Part shown: positions 8,325 to 17,196 of the stretch, in pieces
Numbering within the stretch: the first letter of the stretch is position 1
How the letters are laid out: each line of letters opens with the position of its first letter
Source: Asaia bogorensis
GTDB taxonomy: Bacteria > Pseudomonadota > Alphaproteobacteria > CACIAM-22H2
Assembly: GCA_945901855.1 (NCBI GenBank)
Contig: CAMDLT010000043.1
Span: forward strand, 1 to 35,298
Length of the DNA stretch: 35,298 bases
Reading direction: 5' to 3'
Translations under genes and position numbers: made by a program
The notes under the pieces: model-generated
What the model saw: only the letters and a program-made list of their open reading frames with translations
The model's database searches: none
What the model was told of the DNA's origin: nothing

Positions 8325-8337
8325 GATTTAAAATTTC

Positions 8338-9570
8338 ATGGATCAAAAACCGACCGACGCGACCGACGAAGAAGCCCTTGTGGCCGACCTTGCCCGCATC
8401 AAGCGGTCCGAGGATATCCAGTTTCGTTACGGCGTCGTCATTGCCCTGAACAATTCCGCCTGGTTCGGCCGCCGACGCGAAAACTACCAGCAGATCATCC
8501 AGGCGCTGCGCACGCTGCTCGGCCAGTCCGACAGTGGCGTCTACGCGATGCACAATTTCAACATCGTGCTGCTGTTCCGACGCGACCACCGCTACCATCT
8601 CGAAAACTTCGACGCCGATCTCAAGGCGCTGTTGCGCCAGTACGCGTCGGCGGCAGGCATCGAAGAAGGCCAGGCGCAGGAAGCCTACGAACTCTTCGCG
8701 CTCAAGGACGCGCTGGCCGACTTCGAGAGTATCGTCGGCAAAATCGCCGACGATTTCCGCGCCTTCCAAGAACGCCGCTCGCGCCTGCTGAACAAGGCCG
8801 GCACGGCGATGACGACCGCCCAGGGCCAGCCGCTGACGCCGTCCTCGCTTGCCAAGCTCGAAGACCTGCTGCGCAAGGCCGACATCACGGGCTTCCTCAA
8901 AAGCCAGAGCTGCTGCGCCGTGCCGCCGGGCGAGACCATGCGCCATTTCTTTCGCGAAGTCTTCGTGGGCGTGCACGATCTTCGCCAGATGGTGGCGCCG
9001 CGCAACGATCTGCGTTTGGTAAAGCCGCTGTTCCAGCAGCTGACTCGCACGATGGACCAGCGCGTGCTGCGCGCGATGTTCGACGGATTCGTGACGCGCC
9101 AGTCGGGCAACGTTTCGATCAATCTCAATATCCAGACCGTAATGAGCTTCGCGTTTCGCGAATTCGACACGCGCATCGCCAATTTCATCCCCAAAAGCCA
9201 GATCATCATCGAAATTCCGCGCTTCGATGTGTTTTGGGATTTCGCCGAATATCTGACCGCGTGCGAGTTCCTGCGCAATGCGGGCTACCGTGTTCTGCTC
9301 GACGGCATCACGCTCGACGTGTTGCCGATGTTCGCACGCGCCGAAATGGGCGCCGATTTCATCAAGGTGCTGTTCCGGGCAGAGCGCGTCAACGAATGGC
9401 GCGAGGCGGGCGTTACGGAAAAGATCGCGGCTGCCGAGCCCGGACGTCTTGTGATGGCGCGCTGCGAAACGCCCGAAGCGCTGGAATTGGGCCAGGCCGT
9501 GGGCATTCGGCTGTTCCAAGGCTTCCATATCGACGCGATGCTGCGCGACCCCAACCGCCGGGTGGCGTAA
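8338..9570 (+). CDS. Degenerate GGDEF/EAL-like protein, probably catalytically inactive
   Basis: A 410-residue cytosolic protein. The C-terminal 180 residues follow the EAL phosphodiesterase fold: SINLNIQTVMS, then IIIEIPRFDVF, FLRNAGYRVLLDGITLDVLP where an active enzyme has the DDFG segment, and LFQGFHIDAML at the QG motif. The E-x-L motif and the DD metal ligands are not visible, so c-di-GMP hydrolysis is unlikely. The first 110 residues resemble a worn GGDEF domain: VYAMHNFNIVLLF stands where an active enzyme has the GGDEF motif. Residues about 110-180 include a charged helical linker. A role as binding or scaffold protein is inferred. It lies downstream of the DUF2336 gene and its stop is 3 bases from the converging kinase gene. 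Confidence 0.65.
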   Translation: MDQKPTDATDEEALVADLARIKRSEDIQFRYGVVIALNNSAWFGRRRENYQQIIQALRTLLGQSDSGVYAMHNFNIVLLFRRDHRYHLENFDADLKALLRQYASAAGIEEGQAQEAYELFALKDALADFESIVGKIADDFRAFQERRSRLLNKAGTAMTTAQGQPLTPSSLAKLEDLLRKADITGFLKSQSCCAVPPGETMRHFFREVFVGVHDLRQMVAPRNDLRLVKPLFQQLTRTMDQRVLRAMFDGFVTRQSGNVSINLNIQTVMSFAFREFDTRIANFIPKSQIIIEIPRFDVFWDFAEYLTACEFLRNAGYRVLLDGITLDVLPMFARAEMGADFIKVLFRAERVNEWREAGVTEKIAAAEPGRLVMARCETPEALELGQAVGIRLFQGFHIDAMLRDPNRRVA

Positions 9571-9573
9571 CCG

Positions 9574-11586
9574 CTACGCTGCGTGCCAAACCGGCAGTCG
9601 GCAGGTCACCTTGGTTCCCACGCCGTATTCGGATTCGAGCGCCACGCTGCCGCCATGCAGTTCGACGATGCGCTTGACCAGCGACAGGCCCAGTCCCGCC
9701 CCCATGCGACGCGCTTCGGCATCCGTGCCGCGCTCGAATTCGCGGAACACGCGGTCGCGGTCGGCCGCAGGAATGCCCACGCCGTTGTCCGCGACCTTGA
9801 GCAAGATCCACGCGCCGTCCAGTTCTGCCGAGAGCGACACGCGCCCGCCCGTAGGCGTGAATTTAAGCGCGTTGGAAACGAGGTTGCACAGCGCCTGTTT
9901 CAGCCGTCGCTCGTCGCCCGCGATCGGCGGGCAGGCGGCGGCCACGACCTCGAGCGCCAGTTCGCGCTCGCGCGCAAGATCGCCCATGATCTGCGCCGCG
10001 TCCGCCATCAGGGCCGCCGGATCGACCGGACCGATTTCCAGCGTCATGCGGCCCGCATCGATCGAGGCGAGATCGAGAATGTCGTTGACGATCGCCAGCA
10101 GCCGTTCCGACGCCGTCAGAATGTCGGCGCAATACTCGCTTTGGCGCGGGTTGAGCGAGCCGAAATACTGTTTGGCGAGCAGTTCGGCGAAACCGATGAT
10201 CGTGTTGAGCGGCGTGCGCAGTTCGTAGGACACGGTCGAGATGAATTCCGATTTGAGCCGGTCGGCGGCCTCCAGCGCTTCGGCACGTTCGCGCAGCGCC
10301 TGCTCGACGCGCAGCCGGTCCGTGACATCGACATAGGAAAGCTGCGTCGCGCCGTCGGGCAACGGGACGACCGCATAGTCGAGCACGCGCCCGTCGTTGC
10401 GCGCGATGCGCGCATGCGTGCCGTCGCGCGCCGTCAGGCTTTCCACGATGCGTTCCTTGAGGGACGGCCAATCGGCCTTCGCGTCGTAGAACGGGCGCAT
10501 GCGTTCGACCAAATCGGAAATGTGCGGCTCGGCGATCAGGGCGGCGTCGGGAATGTCCCAGATGCGCGCGAAGGCCGGGTTGTGCAGTTTCATGCGCCCG
10601 TCCGAGCCGAACACCGCGACGCCCTCGTAGAGATTGTCGAGCGTGGCGCGCTGTACCGCGATCAGCGTGTTGTAGGAGCGCTCGAGCACCAGCCGGTCGG
10701 TCACGTCCTCGAACGCGAACAGCAGCCCGCCCAGCGGATGCGGCATGCAGCGCTCGCGCAAGGTGGTGCCGTCGGGCAGATACATGAGCTCGTCGAAGCT
10801 TTCGAACAGCGTGTTGAACAGGCCGACGCGCTGGCGCTTGAACAGGCGAAAATCCGCAAATTCGGGCAGGCGGCGGCGCTCGCGCAGCGTCTCCAAGATT
10901 TCGCCGTATTCGGGTTCGCCCGCGAGCCACGCCTCGTCCGCGCGCCAGAGCCTTGCATAGGCGCTGTTGAAGTATTTGAGCCGCCGGTCGGCACCGAAGA
11001 TGCCGATCGCGACGGGCATAGTTTCAAGCACGGCCCCTTGCGCCGCGATATGTCGGGCAAGCTCGATGCCCGCCTCCTCGCGCTCCGTCTGGTCGACCGC
11101 GATGCCGATCGTGCCGCCGTCGGGCAGCGGCACTTCCGTGAAGTCGTAGAGCCGCCGCACGCCCGCAACAACCACATGGTCGCTTTCGCTTTGCGCCGTG
11201 CGCGCGGCCAGCGCCAAGCGCGCGAGGCTGGCGAGGCGCCGGACGAGGTTGGGCCCGCCCAGCCCAACGCGCCCGGCCAGAATTTCGGCGCGGTCGATGT
11301 CGGCTGCCGCCGCATAAGCGGCGTTGCACCAGACGAGGCGCTGCGTATCGTCGCGCCGCCAGATCGGCAGGGGCAACGCGTCGAACGAATCTTCCAGACG
11401 CCGCACGGCATCCTCGCCTGCCGCGCGTTCGGCGTGCAGCAGATTGGTGCGCACGCCAAGTTCGCCGCGCGCGGCCTCGGCGGCGGCGGCACGCGCCTCG
11501 GCCGCGCGCAGGCGCTGCCAAAGCCAGGCGGCCAGCGCCGCCCCGCCCGCCGCACCCGCCGCGAATCCGGAAGCAAAATCGATCAC
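9574..11586 (-). CDS. divL: DivL-like PAS-containing pseudo-histidine kinase with tyrosine at the phospho-site
   Basis: A 670-residue membrane-anchored sensor kinase homologue: one N-terminal membrane segment (about residues 5-24), an alanine-rich coiled coil (25-60), three PAS-like domains (about 65-175, 185-300, 310-430), a dimerisation domain and an ATPase domain with CNLVSNALKF (N box), DNGVGIP (G1) and GAGLGLSLV (G2). The usual phospho-accepting histidine is a tyrosine: TVSYELRTPLN, Tyr454, codon TAC at 10225-10227 on the minus strand. That is the hallmark of Caulobacter DivL, which works with DivK and CckA in the cell-cycle phosphorelay. The ATP-binding boxes look intact. The name is by this feature and domain order; orthology needs a tree. 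It lies downstream of ahcY beyond a terminator. Confidence 0.75.
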   Translation of the reverse strand: MIDFASGFAAGAAGGAALAAWLWQRLRAAEARAAAAEAARGELGVRTNLLHAERAAGEDAVRRLEDSFDALPLPIWRRDDTQRLVWCNAAYAAAADIDRAEILAGRVGLGGPNLVRRLASLARLALAARTAQSESDHVVVAGVRRLYDFTEVPLPDGGTIGIAVDQTEREEAGIELARHIAAQGAVLETMPVAIGIFGADRRLKYFNSAYARLWRADEAWLAGEPEYGEILETLRERRRLPEFADFRLFKRQRVGLFNTLFESFDELMYLPDGTTLRERCMPHPLGGLLFAFEDVTDRLVLERSYNTLIAVQRATLDNLYEGVAVFGSDGRMKLHNPAFARIWDIPDAALIAEPHISDLVERMRPFYDAKADWPSLKERIVESLTARDGTHARIARNDGRVLDYAVVPLPDGATQLSYVDVTDRLRVEQALRERAEALEAADRLKSEFISTVSYELRTPLNTIIGFAELLAKQYFGSLNPRQSEYCADILTASERLLAIVNDILDLASIDAGRMTLEIGPVDPAALMADAAQIMGDLARERELALEVVAAACPPIAGDERRLKQALCNLVSNALKFTPTGGRVSLSAELDGAWILLKVADNGVGIPAADRDRVFREFERGTDAEARRMGAGLGLSLVKRIVELHGGSVALESEYGVGTKVTCRLPVWHAA

Positions 11587-11623
11587 GCCGCCATCCTAGA
11601 CGAAGCCGCGTGCCCCCCCAACG

Positions 11624-11663
11624 AAAACGGCCGGGCGCCCGTCGGGGCGTCCGGCCGCTTTTT
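11624..11663 (-). terminator. Terminator after ahcY, usable on both strands
   Basis: A 13-bp stem (11628-11640 with 11645-11657, one G/T wobble) and a 4-base loop. On the minus strand it is followed by TTTT (11627-11624), 20 bases past the ahcY stop. On the plus strand it is followed by CTTTTT. It separates ahcY from the divL-like gene, which lies 38 bases further on and so probably has its own promoter or receives read-through. Confidence 0.8.
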
Positions 11664-11677
11664 GCCCGAATGGGGGC

Positions 11678-13075
11678 TTAGTAGCGGTACGTGTCGGCCT
11701 TGAACGGGCCTTGTTCGGCGACGTTGATGTACTTCGCCTGGGCAGGCGTGAGCTTGGAAAGCTTCACGCCGATCTTTTCCAGGTGGAGCGCGGCGACCTT
11801 TTCGTCGAGCGACTTCGGCAGCGTGTAGACCTTTTTGGCGTACTTGCCGTTGTCGCGATTGACCCACAATTCGATCTGCGCCAGCGTTTGGTTGGCAAAC
11901 GAGGACGACATCACGAAGCTCGGATGGCCCGTGGCGCAGCCCAGATTCACCAGCCGGCCTTCGGCCAGCAGCAGGATGCGCTTGCCGCTGGCGAGTTCGA
12001 TCTCGTCGACCTGCGGCTTAATGTTGTTCCACTTGTAGTTCTTGAGCGACGCGACTTGGATTTCGCTGTCGAAGTGGCCGATATTGCACACGATCGCGCG
12101 GTCCTTCATGGCGCGCATATGCTCGATCGTGATCACGTCGACGTTGCCGGTGGCGGTGACAAAAATGTCCGAGCGCGTCGCCGCCTCTTCCATCGTCACG
12201 ACTTCGTAGCCTTCCATCGCCGCCTGCAGCGCGCAGATCGGGTCGACCTCGGTCACCAGCACGCGCGCGCCGGCCTGGCGCAGCGAGGCGGCCGACCCCT
12301 TGCCCACGTCGCCGAAGCCCGCGACCACGGCAACCTTGCCCGCCATCATCACGTCGGTCGCGCGACGGATCGCGTCGACCAGGGATTCGCGGCAGCCATA
12401 GAGATTGTCGAATTTCGACTTGGTGACCGAGTCGTTGACGTTGATGGCCGGGAACAGCAGCGAGCCGTCTTTTTCCATCAAATACAGGCGATGCACGCCC
12501 GTGGTGGTTTCTTCGGTCACGCCGCGGATCGCCTTGCCGACTTTCGTGTACCAGCCGGGCTGCTCGGCCACGCGCTTCTTGATCGACGCGTAGAGGACTT
12601 CTTCTTCCTCGTTGGTCGGCTTTGAGACGAGCGAGAGATCCTTTTCGGCCTTCATGCCGAGATGGATCAGCAGCGTGGCGTCGCCGCCGTCGTCCAGAAT
12701 CATGTTCGGCACGCCGCCATCGGCCCACTCGAAAATCTTGTGGGTGTAGTCCCAATAATCGACCAGCGTTTCGCCCTTGACCGCGAAGACCGGGGTGCCG
12801 GCAACCGCGATGGCGGCCGCAGCGTGGTCCTGGGTCGAGAAAATATTGCACGAAGCCCAGCGCACGTCGGCGCCAAGGGCCTTCAGCGTTTCGATCAGCA
12901 CGCCGGTTTGGATCGTCATGTGCAGCGAGCCCGCCACGCGCGCGCCCTTCAAGGGCTGCGCTGGGCCGTATTCGCTGCGGATCGACATCAAGCCCGGCAT
13001 TTCGGACTCGGCGATCGACAGTTCTTTGCGGCCCCATTCGGCGAGGGACACGTCTTTGACGATATAGTCGGGCAT
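11678..13075 (-). CDS. ahcY: Adenosylhomocysteinase
   Basis: A 465-residue cytosolic NAD-dependent enzyme that splits S-adenosylhomocysteine into adenosine and homocysteine, keeping methyl transfer running. The start [19 protein letters not shown] is typical of bacterial AhcY. Other marks are [30 protein letters not shown] residues as [12 protein letters not shown], the NAD loop [13 protein letters not shown], and the C-terminal PFKADTYRY. The ATG at 13075 is preferred; an in-frame TTG at 13081 lies 5 bases after a GGAG and cannot be excluded. It follows ptsI after 112 bases, a grouping common in alphaproteobacteria. I see no SAH or SAM riboswitch in the leader. Confidence 0.97.
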   Translation of the reverse strand: MPDYIVKDVSLAEWGRKELSIAESEMPGLMSIRSEYGPAQPLKGARVAGSLHMTIQTGVLIETLKALGADVRWASCNIFSTQDHAAAAIAVAGTPVFAVKGETLVDYWDYTHKIFEWADGGVPNMILDDGGDATLLIHLGMKAEKDLSLVSKPTNEEEEVLYASIKKRVAEQPGWYTKVGKAIRGVTEETTTGVHRLYLMEKDGSLLFPAINVNDSVTKSKFDNLYGCRESLVDAIRRATDVMMAGKVAVVAGFGDVGKGSAASLRQAGARVLVTEVDPICALQAAMEGYEVVTMEEAATRSDIFVTATGNVDVITIEHMRAMKDRAIVCNIGHFDSEIQVASLKNYKWNNIKPQVDEIELASGKRILLLAEGRLVNLGCATGHPSFVMSSSFANQTLAQIELWVNRDNGKYAKKVYTLPKSLDEKVAALHLEKIGVKLSKLTPAQAKYINVAEQGPFKADTYRY

Positions 13076-13117
13076 GGGCAATCAAGCTCCAGGTTGGGAC
13101 AAACGGGACAAGCGCGC

Positions 13118-13147
13118 CTTATAGCCGGGCGGCCGCGATCGCTCCAA
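13118..13147 (-). promoter_or_regulatory. Weak promoter candidate for ahcY
   Basis: On the minus strand TTGGAG (13147-13142) and TATAAG (13123-13118) are 18 bases apart, ending about 43 bases before the ahcY ATG. It is the only -35/-10 pair I could see between ptsI and ahcY; the evidence is limited to spacing and partial consensus match. Confidence 0.35.
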
Positions 13148-13187
13148 GGGTTTTCCCCGGCGGGCGGTCAAAGCTTTGAAATGGCGT

Positions 13188-14999
13188 CTATTCTTTGCTA
13201 CGAACGAGGGTGTCGTTGTAGCCGTCCACCATCTCGGCGATGGTCTTCATGTCCCATTGTTCCATAACCGAGCGCGCGCGTGCAGCGGCCATTTGGGTGT
13301 CCAGCGTGCGCACGCGGTTTTTGACGCGCGGGATTTTGATCGGCGCCATCGACAGTTCGCGTATGCCAAGCCCCGCCAGCAACGCCGTATAGCGCGGGTC
13401 ACCCGCAATTTCGCCGCAGATCGAAACCGGGATGCGGTTGCGCAGCGCCGCTTCCGCGGTGAATTGGATCAAGCGCAGCACGGCCGGATGCAGCGGGTTG
13501 TAGAGATGCGCGACCTGCTCGTCGCCGCGATCGATGGCGAGCGCATACATGGTGAGGTCGTTGGTGCCGAGGGCAAAAAAGTCGCACGCGCGCGCGAGCG
13601 CGTCGGCCGCCAGGGCCGCCGCCGGAATTTCGATCATGGCGCCCAGCGGCGGCAGCGGATCGGCGATCGGCACGCCTTTGCGGATCAAGCGACGCGCATT
13701 GCGCAGCAAGGACTCGCGGACTTGCTTCAACTCGTCGACCGTCGCCACCATCGGCACCAGAATGCGCACAGGCCCAAGCGCGCCCGCGCGCAAGATCGCC
13801 GAGAGCTGGGCGTCGAGCAGTTCGGGCCGTGCCAGCGACAGGCGGATCGCGCGCAAGCCAAGTGCTGGGTTGGGCCCCGGCGACAGATCGCCCAAGGCGG
13901 AGGCAAGTTTCTCTCCGCCGACATCGAGCGTGCGGATCGTCACGACGCGCCCCTGCATGCCCTGGATGATTTCCGAGAGCAGCTTGGTCTGCTCTTCTTC
14001 GCCGGGCACGTCGGCGCGGTTCATGAACATGAACTCGCTGCGCAGCAGGCCGATCGATTGCGCGCCCACCGCAAGCGCCTGTTCGATTTCGCGCGGCAGT
14101 TCGAGATTGGCGCCGAGCGAAAACGCAACGCCGTCCTTGCTGATCGCGGGCAGTTTTGCGAGCCGGGCGAACTGGCGTTCTTCTTTTTCGTATTCCAGAC
14201 GGCGCTTTTCGTAGCGCTCGATCGTCGCGGCCGTCGGGCGCACGACGATGCGCCCTTCGGTTCCGTCGATCACGACGGTGTCGCCGCTGCGGACCGCCCC
14301 CACCAGATCGGCAATGCCAAGCACGGCGGGCATGCCAAGGGCGCGCGCCATGATGGCGGTGTGTCCCTCGGCCCCGCCGGTGACGGTGGCAAAGCCGCCG
14401 ATTGCGTCGGGGTCCATGGTCGCGGTATCGGCAGGCGTGATTTCTTCGGCAACCACGATTGCCCCGGCCGGGAGATTCTTGAACGCCCCCCACGGCGTTT
14501 GCGTCAGGTTGCGCACGAGGCGTGCCGCCACTTCGCGCACGTCCTGCACGCGCTGGGCAAGGTAGCTGTCGTTCATCGCATCGAACGCTTCGGCGATCGC
14601 CTCGGATTCCGCGCGCACGGCCGTTTCGGAAATCGCAAAATTTTCGGCGATGCGTTTTTCCACGCCCCGCACAAGGCGCGACTGCGACAGCATCTGGACG
14701 TGCGCGTCGAGCAGAAAGCCAAGCTCCTCGGCGGCGGCGGCGGGCAAATTGCCGGTCTTTTGCTTGAGCTTGGCGAGCTGCTTTTTGCTTGTCTCCACGG
14801 CCGTACGAAAGCGCGTCAATTCGCCTTCGATCTGATCGGGCGAGATCGTGCAATCGACAAAAGCCGGCAACTCGGCGCCATGCACATGCGCAGGTCCGAT
14901 CGCGATGCCGGGCGCCACGCCAAGCCCCTGGAACGTCGCTTGGCCTTTGGCTTTGGCCGGGCTCGAAAGAGTCCCCGGCGGCTTGGATGGCTTGGCCAT
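13188..14999 (-). CDS. ptsI: PTS enzyme I (phosphoenolpyruvate-protein phosphotransferase)
   Basis: A 603-residue cytosolic enzyme that takes phosphate from PEP and passes it to HPr. After a basic Pro/Lys-rich extension of about 20 residues it starts QGLGVAPGIAIGPAHV. The phosphohistidine segment is GGAEGHTAIMARALGMPAVLG-like, with His213. PEP-binding marks are RTLDVGGEK, LRAIRLSLARPELL, ALGTNDLTMYALAIDRGDE and SICGEIAGDP with the catalytic cysteine. It lacks the N-terminal GAF domain of EI-Ntr (about 750 residues), so it is ordinary EI in length. HPr and an EIIA-Man protein are just upstream and there is no sugar EIIB/EIIC, so it most likely feeds a regulatory phosphorelay. Confidence 0.94.
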   Translation of the reverse strand: MAKPSKPPGTLSSPAKAKGQATFQGLGVAPGIAIGPAHVHGAELPAFVDCTISPDQIEGELTRFRTAVETSKKQLAKLKQKTGNLPAAAAEELGFLLDAHVQMLSQSRLVRGVEKRIAENFAISETAVRAESEAIAEAFDAMNDSYLAQRVQDVREVAARLVRNLTQTPWGAFKNLPAGAIVVAEEITPADTATMDPDAIGGFATVTGGAEGHTAIMARALGMPAVLGIADLVGAVRSGDTVVIDGTEGRIVVRPTAATIERYEKRRLEYEKEERQFARLAKLPAISKDGVAFSLGANLELPREIEQALAVGAQSIGLLRSEFMFMNRADVPGEEEQTKLLSEIIQGMQGRVVTIRTLDVGGEKLASALGDLSPGPNPALGLRAIRLSLARPELLDAQLSAILRAGALGPVRILVPMVATVDELKQVRESLLRNARRLIRKGVPIADPLPPLGAMIEIPAAALAADALARACDFFALGTNDLTMYALAIDRGDEQVAHLYNPLHPAVLRLIQFTAEAALRNRIPVSICGEIAGDPRYTALLAGLGIRELSMAPIKIPRVKNRVRTLDTQMAAARARSVMEQWDMKTIAEMVDGYNDTLVRSKE

Positions 15000-15002
15000 G
15001 CC

Positions 15003-15278
15003 CTATTCCTCGTCGAATTTGGCGGCAATAAGAGCCGCGATCGCGGCAACCGCAGCTTCGGCATCGTCGCCTTCGGCCGCAATGTCCACGCAGCAGCCGG
15101 GCGCCGCCGCCAGCATCATCAGCCCCATGATCGACAGTCCCGAGACCGTGTTGACGCCTTTGGTAACGCGGATTTCGGCGCCGAACTGGCCGGCAAGTTT
15201 GACAAATTTGGCGGCTGCGCGCGCGTGCAGACCGCGCTTGTTCAAAATTTCGCAGCGCGCCTGCGCCGTTTGGCTCAT
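15003..15278 (-). CDS. ptsH: HPr phosphocarrier protein
   Basis: A 91-residue HPr. The EI-phosphorylated histidine is His18 in NKRGLHARAAAKFVKLA. The site for HprK is Ser49 in SGLSIMGLMMLAA, matching Ser46 of Gram-positive HPr, and an HprK gene lies three genes upstream. A double cysteine follows (APGCCVDI). The ATG overlaps the EIIA stop (ATGA, 15278-15275), so translational coupling is likely, and ptsI starts 3 bases after its stop. Phosphate would run PEP to EI to HPr to EIIA, with HprK gating HPr by serine phosphorylation. Confidence 0.95.
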   Translation of the reverse strand: MSQTAQARCEILNKRGLHARAAAKFVKLAGQFGAEIRVTKGVNTVSGLSIMGLMMLAAAPGCCVDIAAEGDDAEAAVAAIAALIAAKFDEE

Positions 15279-15697
15279 CGCGCGCCGGCGGATTTTATGT
15301 CGCCGGCCAGAAGCTGCGAGGCCACGTTGATGTATTTGCGGCCCGCTTCGCGCGCGGCCTGCACGGCGGCGGCCAGCGGCTCGGTCTGGCGCACGCTGGC
15401 AAGCTTGATCAGCATCGGCAGATTGACGCCCGCAATGACCTCGATACGCGCGCGATCCATGATCGAAATGGCGAGATTCGACGGCGTGCCGCCGAACATG
15501 TCGGTCAGCACCACGACGCCGGCCCCGGTGTCGCAGCGCGCCACCGCGTCGAGGATTTCGTTGCGCCGCATTTCCATGTCGTCTTCGGGGCCGATGCATA
15601 CCGCGCCGACATTGCGCTGCGGTCCCACCACATGCTCGAGGGCCGAGACAAACTCGACCGCCAGGCGTCCGTGGGTGACAAGAACCAGTCCGATCAT
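15275..15697 (-). CDS. PTS EIIA component, mannose family, stand-alone
   Basis: A 140-residue single-domain EIIA of the mannose/fructose/sorbose class. It begins MIGLVLVTHGRLA, with the phosphorylatable His9, and has the fold signature VVVLTDMFGGTPSNLA (about residues 61-76). No EIIB, IIC or IID genes accompany it, so it is likely a regulatory end point of the phosphorelay, as described for EIIA-Man in other alphaproteobacteria. The start is set by family alignment, with an AAGGAAAG about 10-13 bases upstream. An in-frame ATG at 15769 overlaps the rapZ stop as ATGA and would add 24 residues; which is used is open. Confidence 0.92.
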   Translation of the reverse strand: MIGLVLVTHGRLAVEFVSALEHVVGPQRNVGAVCIGPEDDMEMRRNEILDAVARCDTGAGVVVLTDMFGGTPSNLAISIMDRARIEVIAGVNLPMLIKLASVRQTEPLAAAVQAAREAGRKYINVASQLLAGDIKSAGAR

Positions 15698-15765
15698 GGT
15701 GCCGATGCTTTCCTTGGCTATGGATGAAATGGTCGTCGCGCGCCCGTCGAAACGAGTGGGTTGGC

Positions 15766-16677
15766 TCATGCGAAACTCCGGTCCAGGTCGCGATGGACAA
15801 GCGTCACGCGTCGCCCGCCCTGGGCCAGACGCGCCGAGAGCCGTTCGGCCACAAAGACCGAGCGGTGGCGCCCGCCCGTGCAGCCGATCGCGACCGTAAG
15901 ATACGATTTTCCCTCGATTTCGAAGCGCGGCAGCAGGGCCGCGATCATGTCGCAAAGCCCGTCGAAAAACGCCTGGAAGCCCGGATCGCGCGTCACGAAC
16001 TGGCCCACATCGGCATCCTTGCCGGTCAGCGGCTTCAAGTCCGCTCGATAATGCGGGTTCGACAAAAACCGCACGTCGAACACCAAATCGGCTTCGCGCG
16101 GCAGACCGTTGCGATAGGCAAAACTGACGACCGACAAGGCAAGGCCCGCGGGCGCGTCGAGGGCAAAATCGTCCTGCACGAACCGCTTGAGCTGGTGGGG
16201 GGCGAGCGCTGCGGTATCGACCACGCGGTCGGCGCGCGCGCGCAGCGGCTCCAGCAGGCGCCGTTCGGCCTTGATGCCGTCGATCAGCGGCCGGTCGGCG
16301 GCCAGCGGATGGCGACGGCGCGTTTCGGTGTAGCGCCGTGCCAGCGTATCGTCGTCGCAATCGAGATAAAGCAGGCGTACATCGAGCCCCGGCTCGCCGA
16401 TCAGCCGGTCGATGGCGTCGACCAGCGCATCGACGCCGAAATCGCGCGTGCGCGTATCGACGCCGATCGCCACGGGACGCGAGTCGTTTTGCGGCGCCGC
16501 CAGCACCAGGCTAGAAAGCAGCGTCAGCGGCAGATTGTCGACCGCTTCGTAGCCCGCATCTTCAAGGGCGTGCATTGCGGTCGACCGGCCGGCCCCCGAC
16601 AAACCCGTGACCAAAACCACGCGGCGGGCACGCGGCTTGGCAGCAGGCGCAGGCGGAAGGGGGATCGGGGCGATCAT
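15766..16677 (-). CDS. rapZ: RapZ/YvcJ-family nucleotide-binding protein
   Basis: A 303-residue cytosolic P-loop protein. After a proline-rich start the Walker A motif is VTGLSGAGRST (about residues 23-33), followed by ALEDAGYEAVDNLP, typical of the family. The C-terminal domain has GCTGGRHRSVFVAERL, the signature linked to RNA or metabolite binding. In E. coli RapZ directs RNase E to the glmZ small RNA and controls GlmS; in alphaproteobacteria the gene usually sits next to hprK and PTS genes, as here. The role here is not known. It starts 54 bases after the hprK stop. Confidence 0.93.
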   Translation of the reverse strand: MIAPIPLPPAPAAKPRARRVVLVTGLSGAGRSTAMHALEDAGYEAVDNLPLTLLSSLVLAAPQNDSRPVAIGVDTRTRDFGVDALVDAIDRLIGEPGLDVRLLYLDCDDDTLARRYTETRRRHPLAADRPLIDGIKAERRLLEPLRARADRVVDTAALAPHQLKRFVQDDFALDAPAGLALSVVSFAYRNGLPREADLVFDVRFLSNPHYRADLKPLTGKDADVGQFVTRDPGFQAFFDGLCDMIAALLPRFEIEGKSYLTVAIGCTGGRHRSVFVAERLSARLAQGGRRVTLVHRDLDRSFA

Positions 16678-16731
16678 CGGCAGGCGTGCGAGGACAGGAT
16701 AAGCATGATATCGGGTCCGCGCCTGTCCAAC

Positions 16732-17196
16732 TCAATGCGCAAAAAGAGCGTTTTGGCGGGCCAATTTTGCCGCCAGAGCGAGCTTGGCCACGGCCGAAAC
16801 CGCAAACGGATCGAGCGTCAGCAGCGGCAGTTCCACGCCCAGCAATGCACGCGTGCGCGCGTGCGGCAGCCGTTCGATCGCGCTTGCGGGCGCAAGCTCC
16901 ACGATCAAGCCAAGTCGCGCACGTTTAATCGCCGAGGTTTGCACGATGCCAATACCCCTTACTTCCAACAATCCGGCCAAGGCGGCAGGCGCTTGGCCCC
17001 AGACGATAGGCCCTGTCCCGCGCGCGTCGACCAGCTGCAGATCGACCCGGTCGTCGGCGACAAGCCGCGCCCCGGCCGCGATCAAACGCAAAGCCAAGTC
17101 CGACTTGCCACTTCCCGAGCCACCGCACAACAAAACGCCAAGCCTGGCTATTTCGACACAGGTCCCATGGACCTGAAGTGCTGGACGGTGCCTCAC
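16732..17196 (-). CDS. hprK: HPr kinase/phosphorylase, short C-terminal-domain form
   Basis: About 154 residues, the short alphaproteobacterial form without the N-terminal domain of Gram-positive HprK. It has VHGTCVEIARLGVLLCGG leading into the Walker A GGSGSGKSD (residues 25-33) and LVADDRVDLQLV, where the aspartates lie. It phosphorylates and dephosphorylates Ser49 of HPr. The start is uncertain: GTG at 17196 begins near the usual family N-terminus, while a TTG at 17274 in frame would add 26 residues of unrelated look. Upstream, 17197-17295 separates it from chvG and holds a -35-like TTGACA (minus strand, 17234-17229) without a convincing -10, and a weak 5-bp hairpin. Confidence 0.85.
   Translation of the reverse strand: MRHRPALQVHGTCVEIARLGVLLCGGSGSGKSDLALRLIAAGARLVADDRVDLQLVDARGTGPIVWGQAPAALAGLLEVRGIGIVQTSAIKRARLGLIVELAPASAIERLPHARTRALLGVELPLLTLDPFAVSAVAKLALAAKLARQNALFAH

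Noticed and set aside
9583..11703. 706-codon plus-strand open frame opposite the divL-like gene
   Set aside because: Shadow frame with biased composition; the minus strand carries complete PAS and kinase motifs.
13168..13179. Palindrome TCAAAGCTTTGA after ptsI
   Set aside because: A 12-base perfect palindrome without loop or T-tract; too short to call a terminator or operator.
13076..13187. SAM or SAH riboswitch before ahcY
   Set aside because: The leader was examined for conserved riboswitch cores and none could be seen; only a weak promoter pair was found.
13176..15899. 907-codon plus-strand open frame opposite ptsI, ptsH and EIIA
   Set aside because: Antisense shadow of three recognised genes, His/Arg/Gln-rich composition and no motif.
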